Assembly (NCBI RefSeq): GCF_036373705.1
Contig: NC_089858.1
Location: 17,047,749 to 17,111,748 of the forward strand
Reading direction: 5' to 3'
DNA length: 64,000 bases
Source of the DNA: Amia ocellicauda
Lineage: Eukaryota > Chordata > Actinopteri > Amiiformes > Amiidae
In this document: one piece after another, positions 1 to 17,639 of the stretch
Layout of the letters: each line of letters starts with the position of its first letter
Position numbering within the stretch: the stretch's first letter is position 1
Notes under the pieces: generated by a model
The model's database searches: none
Told to the model about the DNA's origin: nothing
The model's input: only the letters and a program-made list of their open reading frames with translations
Translations under genes and position numbers: made by a program

Positions 1-71
1 CACGGCCGCTATCCCTCCACTGGCATGCTGGTGCTGTTCTTCGCTCTGCACGTCTGTGATGAGGTGAGCCC

Positions 72-130
<59 letters not shown>

Positions 131-347
131 CCTCCCCCGTCTCACCATGCTCTGTGGGCCTGTGTGTCTGCAGGTGAACGTGTTTGGCTTCGGCGCTGAC
201 AGCCGGGGAAACTGGCACCACTACTGGGAGCAGAACCGCTATGCTGGCGAGTTTCGCAAGACGGGGGTCCACGACGCCGACTACGAGGCCCAGATCATCA
301 GCTCCCTGGCCAAGGCTGGCAAGATCACCGTGTTCCCTGGGAAGTGA
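1..347 (+). CDS. ST3GAL2: ST3 beta-galactoside alpha-2,3-sialyltransferase 2, last two coding exons (5' part outside window)
   Basis: Golgi type II membrane enzyme that adds alpha-2,3-linked sialic acid to the Gal-beta-1,3-GalNAc ends of glycoproteins and gangliosides. Two exons are visible: 1-63 (ends in frame before GTGAGC) and 174-347 (after TGTCTGCAG, stop TGA 345-347). Together they encode the last 78 residues, including [18 protein letters not shown], which I read as the C-terminal sialylmotif region, and the [27 protein letters not shown] tail region (residues quoted here in part only). This tail fits ST3GAL2 better than ST3GAL1 as remembered: [17 protein letters not shown] versus GILSVIFSMHVCDEVDL. 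The intron between them is only 110 bp and is mostly a CT microsatellite. Everything upstream, including the catalytic core and membrane anchor, lies outside the window. The family is sure. The paralogue is likely but not tested by alignment. Confidence 0.9.
64..173 (+). repeat. Short intron largely made of a (CT)n microsatellite
   Basis: The last ST3GAL2 intron is 110 bp. A C-run at about 69-81 is followed by an unbroken CT dinucleotide tract at about 82-127, then the normal pyrimidine stretch and CAG acceptor at 171-173. The microsatellite therefore sits where branch point and polypyrimidine tract should be. Confidence 0.85.
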
Positions 348-3300
348 GGCTGGGGAGAGGCAGACGGGGAGTGGGAGGACAGGAGGAAGCTGTCGCCCTC
401 CAGCCCAGATCTCAGCTCGCTCATTCCCGCACACTCTGACAGAGCCACTGCCCCACCCAGGTCCTTCCCTGTCTCTGTGGGAGGCCTGGGGAGCGGCAGG
501 ACAGGGTCTCCCCCCTACCTCTACCGCCTGCCTCTCCTCCTCCCACTCTGGGCGTGAGGAATAATGTGCCAGCTTGACAGAGAGTGTCACGTGCGCTGGG
601 TCACTGGTACTGGAGTCCCTGCTGCTGCTGCTGCTGCTGCTTTGCATGGCCTTCCCCCCTCATCAGAGTGAAGGCCTGCCGCGCCCCCCCTCAGAGCCTC
701 GGCTTTCTCAACGCTGGAGCTTTGCTCACTTGCCCATGACTACTGGACTGCCTGCACCATCTGGACTGAGTGACTGGCTGGGCTCCAGCATCCCTTGGGT
801 CCAGTCTGTACTGATAAATACTCCAAAGGAGGGGACACACACACCGATCCCTCCAATCCGGCCCAGTCTGTGCGGCCAATGAACTCTCTGAGGTTCCCCA
901 GGGGGAGCAGCCAATAGCAACACAGTGCTCCTCCCTCTGTGGGCCGCGGTGGCTGCAGCAGCCTCTCCAGGTACGAGAACCCCCACTAGGTCCAGCGCAA
1001 AATGCCGCCACCAAGCACAGACACTAGGGGGAGCCCGACCACACTCGCTCTTTTCCAGTAGGTGTCTCTATGTGTGTGTCCGTCACGTGTCAAAGTTGGC
1101 TTTTACAGAGCTGTATTTCGTCACGGTAGTCAGGGTGCTGTTATTGCATTCTTTCTTTTATCATTTCTTACTCTTTTTTTTTTTTCACTCATCATGGGTG
1201 GCTCAATACAATGCACCACCCTCTGCCACTCTCTGACCAGTAGAGCCACACAGAGCAGTGGAGTGGGAGGGATGCCAGAGGCCACTGTAGCTCAGCAGGT
1301 TTTCCTCCCCTTACAGTGGGTACTGACCACTGCAGTGATTATGCCACAGCACGCCTGTCATGGGCCCCAAAACAAACACTGCTGCTACCAGACAGTTCGG
1401 GAATTACACGTCTGCAGGTACTGCGGCTGATCGGCTACAGTAGCTGGGCATGCCAGGGCTCACTTTTACCCTGTCTGGACTGATCATGTGCTCCCCCTAC
1501 TGGCTGTCAAGAAAGCAGCAACGGAGGGGGAAAAAGAAGGGGGATATCCTTTCCCCCACTTCTCAGTATCAGTTTGTTCAGTGTTATTATTTAAGGAGTG
1601 TTTTTAATTTCGCTTCTGATTTTGTATTTCTCCGGTATCCACGTTAGAACGTCCCTACCGGGAATCCCGACGCCCTGTCACCCATCAGGAGAATGCTAGG
1701 ATGCTCGGTACGGTTCCGTTTTCCTGAGGCAGCCGAGAGAGGTGCTGGGGTGTCACTGAACACTGCACTGCTGCTGCGAGGCTCTTGAACGCTCTGTCCA
1801 GCCCCGCGTCAGACGTACAGCCAGCACTCACAGGGCTTGTCTCATTGTACATCACTGTAGCCGGATGATGTGTTTATTGTTACCGCTGTATTTTGTATTC
1901 CTCGCTCTCTGACTCTGCATGGTTTCAGGGGAGTGTCCTGTCTTGAGCAGTGGGGATTCCTTTAGCCTATGCGTGCATATATGCGTGTGTGTGTGTTTAT
2001 GTGTGTGTGACTATAGGACTGCCCACAGCCAGGGTGTGACAGGTGTGATTATACTGTGGTAATATTATTTGTCTCTCTGGGGCAAACATAAATAAATAAA
2101 TAAATACATACATACATACATACATACATACATACATACATACAGAGCTAGCTTCCTTAACAGATCCGTGGGAGACTGTACAGACAAAGTGTGTGTGTGA
2201 GTGTGTGCGCGTATCTTCATAGTTTTGCTTTGACAGTTCTACATTCAGCTCAGATCCTGTCCTCTCGGGGCCTGAGAATTTCATGACAAGTTCCTTGAGT
2301 GCCTTTGACTATATGGCTACTGATCTCCACACGCTGACGCCCAGCCCACATCCACAACACCACACCCCACATCCCACACACACATGAACCCCCACCCCAC
2401 TCCTCTGGCTGACACACACACACACACACACACACTGCCTGCCAATGTTTTGCCTCTGGCCTTGTGAGTGTTTATTTTTATTCAGTGATATCATCACCTC
2501 AGTAGTGCTCTCTGCTGCTACATTTAAATTCTTCTTCTTCTGGACCAGAAATGATGGACTGGAGGCTTAATTATCTATATCAGGGGCATATCACTGCATG
2601 GCTGAGTGGCATTATATCATTAGCACCTCTACAGGCTGTGTTTCTGTAGCTGCTCTGGCTGTAAACTGCCCTCGTCCCTGCAGGCCCGTATGTACACACA
2701 CACAGGCCTGCATAGTTCAAGTCCAGAGATTGATGTTTTGGGGGACAGTGGGAGGGAGGACTTGAATCTTGCTTGGGTCTGGCATGGACATGTGCTGCTG
2801 CAACACTGTGCATCTGGACCGGATCCCTGCTCGAGTGCCCACCCTGCTCCTCTCCACCCCAGAAGCAGACCTTGCCCTGGGGGCCCTGGAGGGAGCTTTG
2901 AGAGTGGAGAGAGGAGGGATCCGGGCAGGGAAAGTTCTGTGTTAGTTAGTTTCCTGGCAGTCTTACCTGCAGAAGTGTTTTATTACCCATCACCACTCTG
3001 TGCCCTTAAACACCAAACACCGGAAATCTATCAATATATATAATTTTGTTATGTTGGATTTTATTGCAGCTTGTCCTGCCTGCCTGCCTGCAGCTTCCCA
3101 TACTGGGGACACGGGATCAGAGATGCCTGGGTCACCCCGGGTTCCTGTCCCTTGCAGCACAGATATCATTACACATGCACTGGGAATGCAGAGAGTGAAC
3201 AATTTAGAAAACCATAGCTATAACCACCTGAATACTTAAAAGTTATAATAATAAAATACGTAAAATGTGCTTGAACCCTCTGATATTAAATCTGCAGCAG

Positions 3301-4000
3301 CTTTCTCAGATGCTACACAGAGAAAGAAAACTCAACCCCTTTTTCCTTATTAAAGATGTGCAATAATTCACCAAAGAGTATTATTTGCTTTCCCTTAAAC
3401 GATGATGCTGCAATGTTGGCATCCGCTGCGGGCTGCATGTACAGCGGGATTTCTGCTGGACCAGTGTTTTCCGACCCCCCCCCACGTCACCCTCTCCGGA
3501 GGATAAGTTACTCACAACCCCCATCCACCTCAGGATGGCACCGCAACTGAAAACTCGTCTGGCCAAACCGACGTTTTGTAACACACTGGTACGCCACAAG
3601 CTCCAGACATGTGAAAGTCAAATCAACCGGCCAAACGACAAGTAACACAGGTTTCAGGCCAACCCAGGGTTGGGACCTTCGCAGCAGGACAGTGCGCAGG
3701 GGAGATGGGATGGCCATGCAGGCCATTCTCCTTCAGGTCCTCCTGAGCAGAGCGGTACAGCATGGACAAGAAACCTTTCCGAACCCATTGGTCACAAGCT
3801 ATACACTCGTGCAAATACACGCGTGTACCGACAGAACCGACGGGACATATCCTCACAATATGACTTGATTTCAGTTACTACCACTATTACGATCATTATT
3901 ATTATTATTATTACTACAACTGTATTTTCTCGTTTTATAACCAAGACTCTGTGCTATAAAGGACTGTTTTTATCTCATGCTACTATAAAAACAAAATAAA
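348..4000 (+). other. Probable long 3' UTR / downstream region of ST3GAL2
   Basis: There is no convincing coding exon on either strand. It holds a (CTG)7 run at 619-640, a TTTA/CATA microsatellite at about 2083-2143, a (CA)n run at about 2414-2434 and an (ATT)n run at about 3896-3912. The first good + strand AATAAA is at 3995-4000, so the transcript could carry a 3' UTR of about 3.65 kb. Whether it is one UTR or also contains intergenic DNA cannot be decided without RNA data. Confidence 0.45.
3995..4000 (+). terminator. Candidate polyadenylation signal AATAAA (ST3GAL2)
   Basis: AATAAA overlaps a second copy 4 bases downstream and is followed by a T-rich run at about 4024-4035. It lies about 350 bp from the oppositely oriented AARS1 signal, so the two genes end tail to tail. 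Confidence 0.45.
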
Positions 4001-4353
4001 TAAATCAATGATTAACTTGTTCAGTTTTTTTTTTAACCACTGTAAATGTGCTCAGCCTTGTACGTTGCATTTACCATGGAGATCTGGCTGTCTTTATATG
4101 AGATTTCCACTTGCTTTAGCTGTACCTGTGCTGTGCCATGCCCTTATCAGTGTGTAACTCTTTAATAAGGGGACTGTCCTCTTCAGTCCACTATACCTGC
4201 ATGTCCTCAGCAGGGGTCCGCTACTCTACAAATCGACAGTCACCCTCTCCCCCTCCCAGTCAGGCTGTGGCTCCACCAGAGCGACCACCGCAGTGCCCAG
4301 CCAGGACACGGCATTGAACTCAAGACTGCAAAGGCCTGTATGTTGCTCACGGC

Positions 4354-4359
4354 TTTATT
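4354..4359 (-). terminator. Candidate polyadenylation signal (AARS1)
   Basis: On the minus strand this reads CAATAAAGCC, about 560 bp past the AARS1 stop codon. It is a canonical AATAAA and would give a moderate 3' UTR. No cleavage-site evidence is available. Confidence 0.5.
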
Positions 4360-4917
4360 GATGGATACATGATAGAAATGTCTACACAGACAAACTGCAA
4401 CTGTTTATTACTTATTATTTTCTAGATTGTTAGAACAGTAACAATGATTTGCACAGGAATATGAACCTCTTTTTAATGATTAGCATTGTTTTTTCACACT
4501 GACTGATTCCCCACACAAAGACTACTGTACAACTACCAGCAAGTTGCGATCTGAGCAGGAGGGGGAGGTGTGCAATCTCCAGAGCAGCAAACTTTCGAGT
4601 TACTCAACAACTGCTACACAAGACACAGGACAGGACAGCCATCCCAGCCAGCGGGTTTTGTTCGCACGGTGCCAGGAATAGCCAAATGAGGATGTGTTAC
4701 AGAACTGGCTGGCAGAATGGGGCTGGACTGCAGGAAACAGTTTCCATGTTCAGTGAGGCAAGCTCACCTCTACACACACTGACAGTTTGCACAGGCAGCC
4801 CTGACCCTTCTGGCTCCTTCAGAGAGCTGCTTCCCTTTTTGATCCAGTTTCCCCTCTGGAATGTCATCCCCCCCGCTAACCCCAGTCCCTCCCTTGACCC
4901 CCCACCCTTTCCTGGCA

Positions 4918-13958
<9,041 letters not shown>

Positions 13959-13971
13959 CCCGGAAACAAGC

Positions 13972-14954
13972 CTGCAGTACTGGGAGGTACAGACACAAAC
14001 AGTGTTACTACAACTGTCAAGGAGCCCTATGCCTACTGAAGCCCATCACAATGACATCACTGCTCCAGGTTTGGGGAAATGGCCAGGGACAGTGAGAAAG
14101 ACAGCAGCCTCCTCCTGTATTATTACGCACTTCGGATGAGAAACCACCCACTGAAAAGGCAGCTCTTTGATGGCGCGTTTCCAGTTTTAAATGCCTCTCA
14201 TAAAGAGGGTTGACAGTCGTTGGAGCTCACATGACCATCAGAGTGAAAGGGCCATATTTTCCTTCTGGGAACTGGGCTCGTTTCTTAATGTGTGCAGAGG
14301 GAGTCGAGGCACTACTGACGTCTGAATCCCCGGCTGTATCCCTCGCCTCCTTCCTCCGATTAACAGCAATAAACGAATGAGAAATGGCGCTGGTGTGCCG
14401 GTCTAGACCCTATAGAAAACTACTGTCATAATACCTGGTGTGGCAAAACCTTAACGTATAAAATAATTGTAAAAAAAAAAGTGAAAAAAAACATTTTAAA
14501 TAGCTAATTTCAATGACACGCAGACCCATCGCTATGCAGTAACGTTACTGAACGGCTTCACCACATGTTTAAATGTGCCGACGCGTATTGTTGCGTCACA
14601 ATAGTGTTGTACACGAATTCTGTTCAAAACGAGTGCAGTCAACTCGTAATGTAAGCATTTTTATCTGTGGTTTCTCTGGTTCACAAAATATGGCTGAAGT
14701 GACAGATTTATAGGGCTTGTATGCACCAACTCGGCGCGGCTCGATTGAACACATTTAGATCCTAAACGAAAGAGAATCGTAAAGCGATCTAATAACCCCT
14801 GTCCCAAACACATACATTAGCACACTAGCCCGAAAAGGAAAATCGTTGTATTTCTTATCTGAATCTGAAATATAGTCATATAAATAATAATAAACATCAC
14901 TCACTTCAGATCAGCACAAGTCCTCTTCACACGAAAGCGCACACTGCCGCTTAC
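13972..14954 (-). other. AARS1 5' UTR intron
   Basis: Minus strand runs from a donor CCGG|GTAAGC (plus 14949-14954) to the acceptor TACTGCAG just upstream of the 13-nt leader that precedes the start codon. About 980 bp with no further gene. Inferred from splice signals only. Confidence 0.6.
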
Positions 14955-15000
14955 CCGGCAAAACCACACTCTGCAGCACGACGCCCCGCCCCCGCTCACA
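14955..15000 (-). promoter_or_regulatory. AARS1 noncoding first exon and GC-box core promoter
   Basis: The 5' UTR exon ends at plus 14955 (donor GTAAGC). The plus strand at about 14983-14996 is a cytosine-rich GC box of the Sp1 type. The transcription start is not visible as a motif, so the exon's outer limit is a guess. Confidence 0.5.
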
Positions 15001-15004
15001 GCCT

Positions 15005-15058
15005 ATTGGCTCATATCTGCTAGCGTTCAAATATCCTCGAAGCTAATTGGCGCATTGG
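15005..15058 (-). promoter_or_regulatory. Cluster of three CCAAT boxes upstream of AARS1
   Basis: ATTGG on the plus strand (CCAAT on the minus strand) occurs at 15005-15009, 15046-15050 and 15054-15058, between the GC box and the amino-acid response element. NF-Y type sites at this distance are common in housekeeping promoters. They could serve AARS1, EXOSC6 or both. Confidence 0.45.
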
Positions 15059-15115
15059 GGTGTCAGTCCTGTGCGGGGATTCCATTATTCCGGCGCTGGG
15101 AGCCGGTGCTGTGGC

Positions 15116-15124
15116 TGATGCAAT
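15116..15124 (-). promoter_or_regulatory. C/EBP-ATF response element (amino-acid response element)
   Basis: TGATGCAAT on the plus strand, ATTGCATCA on the minus strand, is the core of the CHOP-type amino-acid response element bound by ATF4-C/EBP dimers. It lies about 160 bp upstream of the AARS1 5' UTR exon donor, in promoter range. Cytosolic aminoacyl-tRNA synthetase genes are known ATF4 targets, so the position makes sense. Binding itself is inferred. Confidence 0.6.
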
Positions 15125-15717
15125 TGAGAAGTAACTGGGTGCGTGGATCGGCCTGCAGCAAACAGGCGCTGGATCTATACAGCATTGTTATAGTAGTGTG
15201 CAGGAATTATTACTGATAGTTTGTAATTAAAGCAGTAGAATTGAGGTTAGGAAGTACCATGCATCAGTGATAGTGTATACAAGTGTTAGTAGCTGTAGTA
15301 TGATATCAAGAATGTAAGTTACTATATCTAAATAACAATAATATTAACCATGCAATGCAAATAACCCCAATATAAATCATGCATAACCTCTTTATAATAT
15401 GCAAATACCAGCCCGCAAATACAAGGAATAGACAGTGTGGCAGAAGAAGGTTAAAAGGGAACAAGAAATGTCACACGGGAGCATGGGCCACATATGAGGT
15501 TGTGACACCTTTGTGTGGTGTACTGTGGTAAAAATACAGTAAGGTGCAGTAATAGCAATTCAGTATCCAGCATGTGCAGGTGCAGACTGTTCTCACTCCA
15601 CTCCACCAGGGGGAAGCATAGGCAGGGAGGGTGCCAGTTTGAATTGGTGTATTTTGTATACATGCGCGGCCTGACAGAGATGTGTTAGGGTGTCTATGGT
15701 GGATCAATGTGCCAGCC
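15125..15717. other. Spacer between AARS1 and EXOSC6 promoters
   Basis: AT-rich, with no gene. From about 15213 to 15480 it shares patches with 63402-63660 (see the repeat entries). The EXOSC6 promoter must lie in its right part, but no TATA box is apparent. Confidence 0.5.
15213..15480 (+). repeat. Copy A of an unnamed dispersed repeat (other copy near 63.4-63.7 kb)
   Basis: Segments ATAGTTTGTAAT, ATGCATCAGT, AATATGCAAATAC and AGCCC, and a stretch ending GGAACA...TGTCAC, occur in the same order here and at 63402-63680. The copies are well diverged. No terminal inverted repeats, coding capacity or poly-A tail were seen, so the class is unknown. Confidence 0.45.
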
Positions 15718-16545
15718 ATGCCGGTAGACACTAAACGAGTGCGGGGTCCGGACGAGTCCCAGTCCCCGTTACTGTTCGTCCCCCCGACCACCAAGACACC
15801 AGCTCCGCCGTCGGAGGCCAGGGAGGACGGCAGGCGGCGGGGACAGGCGGACGTGCGGCCGATGTTCGCACGATGCGGGCTGGTCAGCCAGGCCAAGGGG
15901 TCTGCCTACATCGAAGCCGGGAGCACCAAGCTCATCTGCTCCGTGTACGGGCCCCGGGAGACCGAGAGGAAGGACGACGTGGACATGAAAACCGGGAGGC
16001 TGGTCTGTGACTTTCGCTTCGCCCCTTTCTCCTGCCAGAAACGGGGCGCCTGGATCCAGGGCAGCGGGGAGAAGGACCTGTCGCTGGGCCTGCTGGAGAG
16101 CCTGCAGCCTGCGGTCTGCCTGCACAAATACCCCCGCTCGCAGGTGGAGGTGAACGTGGTGGTGCTGGAGAACGACGGCTCGGTTCTGTCCCACGCCGTC
16201 ACTTGCGCGGCCCTGGCCCTGGCGGACGCCGGTATCGAGATGTACGACCTGGTCCTGGGCTGCGCTCTGAGACAGGACGGGCCCACCTACCTCCTGGACC
16301 CCACCTTCCCCGAGGAGAGCGGCGCCTGGGCGGCCGGGTACGGCGACAACCAGGGCCGGGTGAGTGTGGCGCTGCTGCCCAGTCTGAACCAGGTGTCCGG
16401 GCTGCAGTCGGACGGCGAGATGGGGGAGGACACTTTGGTGGAAGCGGTGCGGGCCTGCATCGAGGGGTGCCACCGCCTGTACCCCGTGATCCAGCAGACT
16501 CTATTAAAGGCGGTACGAAGAAAAGCCCCTCCGGCCCAGGCGTGA
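15718..16545 (+). CDS. EXOSC6: Exosome component 6 (RNase PH-like, MTR3), single exon
   Basis: Subunit of the six-membered RNase PH-like ring of the RNA exosome. The ring scaffolds 3'-to-5' RNA degradation and processing in nucleus and cytoplasm and is catalytically inert in vertebrates. 275 aa; the human protein is 272. The start at 15718 was chosen because [15 protein letters not shown] lines up with human MPGDHRRIRGPEESQ. An in-frame ATG at 15682 would add 12 residues with no counterpart. Visible family features: [20 protein letters not shown] near residues 43-62, [14 protein letters not shown] near 93, and the conserved [13 protein letters not shown] near 170. The gene lacks introns, as in mammals. 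It is GC-rich, so long shadow frames exist on both strands. It starts about 0.76 kb from the AARS1 first exon and is transcribed away from it. Confidence 0.96.
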   Translation: MPVDTKRVRGPDESQSPLLFVPPTTKTPAPPSEAREDGRRRGQADVRPMFARCGLVSQAKGSAYIEAGSTKLICSVYGPRETERKDDVDMKTGRLVCDFRFAPFSCQKRGAWIQGSGEKDLSLGLLESLQPAVCLHKYPRSQVEVNVVVLENDGSVLSHAVTCAALALADAGIEMYDLVLGCALRQDGPTYLLDPTFPEESGAWAAGYGDNQGRVSVALLPSLNQVSGLQSDGEMGEDTLVEAVRACIEGCHRLYPVIQQTLLKAVRRKAPPAQA

Positions 16546-16716
16546 GGGCATTAGAAACTGGACATAGTAGGGACCTTCGTGTTGGACGTGTCCGTGTATA
16601 TTATGTCAACCATCTTAACACATGCTTTGCTATGTTCACATGGACTACAGTCTCTTTGCTTTGTTTTCATGGTTTATCAGTTGCACCTCAGCTGAATTTC
16701 AATTTCTACTTTTGTT

Positions 16717-16722
16717 ATTAAA
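16717..16722 (+). terminator. Candidate polyadenylation signal ATTAAA (EXOSC6)
   Basis: ATTAAA runs into an A-tract, 172 bp past the stop. It is a common variant signal and gives a short 3' UTR. Confidence 0.5.
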
Positions 16723-17639
16723 AAAAAAAATCCATCTTTGACGCAGTTTTCACTAATTTATATTTTGTGTGCAAGTCCAGCAGTTCAGCTGCATACGGAC
16801 ACCTAAAGAAATGTCAGATGAGCTGTGGCGAGGTGTTCGTGTATGCCTGGAGCCTTTTTGGACAGGGTCTCCAGTTTGCAGTGTTTTTTCCACAGAAAAC
16901 ACGATTTTTTTCCTTTAAAAATTATACTTGAAATAGAATTTATTCACAGAAAGCCACTTTAGAGGAAAACACTAAAAACATTTAGTTTTGAGTAATTTAC
17001 ACAACACACTTCAATGTATGGGGGCCCAAGTGTAACTCAACCTATATACAGCTCTGGAGACCACTGCAACATTAACAGTTTCTCTGGTTTTACTGTGTAT
17101 AGGTATGTGTTTGGATAAAATGATCAATTTCGCTTTATTCTATAAACTACTGACAACATTTCTCCCAAATTCCAAACACAAATATGAATGGAATTGAATG
17201 GCTGCCATACATGTAGAGATGCTGATTTAAGGAAAAAATGCAGTGGTCTAAATTTTTTCTAGAGCTGTATATGTCAGCCCTTGTTTATGACTACTGTGGG
17301 AATATTAGTAAGTAGAGCTCCACACATAATAAAATCAAGACCGCTCTATCATGGTTTTGTATATAGAATATAATCTGCAGTGTGGAATCTGGTCGTGCTC
17401 ATAAATCAGTGCATAAAGATTTGTCACATGTACCAGACTGTATAACCACCAACAAGCTGTCATTATTATTGTTGCCAACAGCTATAATCGAAGTCCAGAT
17501 TTCATTAAAGCTGTTTTTTTATATATTCCAGCAAATTACCTACATCCCCCAAGGCTGTAATTGTGTATTTCTATAGATATTATATATAACTTTAAATCTT
17601 CATATAGAAACAAAGAAAAGCGTGTGCATCTTTCTCCAT
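16723..17639. other. Intergenic region between EXOSC6 and the transglutaminase
   Basis: AT-rich, no gene. It contains the 219-bp Tc1/mariner-type MITE listed separately and presumably the transglutaminase 3' UTR on the minus strand, for which I saw no clear polyadenylation signal. Confidence 0.5.
17049..17267. mobile_element. Tc1/mariner-type MITE (deletion derivative)
   Basis: Flanked by TA on both sides (17047-17048 and 17268-17269). The left end CAGCTCTGGAGACCACTGC matches the reverse complement of the right end, except that the right end holds about 10 extra bases (AAATTTTTTC-like) between the CTAGAGCTG tip and GCAGTGGTCT. No coding capacity. The ACAGCTCTGG tip is one I recognise from widespread fish elements. 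The family was not confirmed. Confidence 0.7.

Noticed and set aside
2250-2497. Cysteine/valine-rich small proteins
   Set aside because: They are translations of the CA/TG microsatellite in the ST3GAL2 3' region.
15682-15717. Upstream in-frame ATG as the EXOSC6 start
   Set aside because: The 12 extra residues have no counterpart in human EXOSC6, while the ATG at 15718 aligns with the human start.
15769-16473. 234-aa minus-strand frame and a 172-aa + strand frame at 16203-16721
   Set aside because: Both are shadow frames of the GC-rich single-exon EXOSC6 gene, with no family resemblance.
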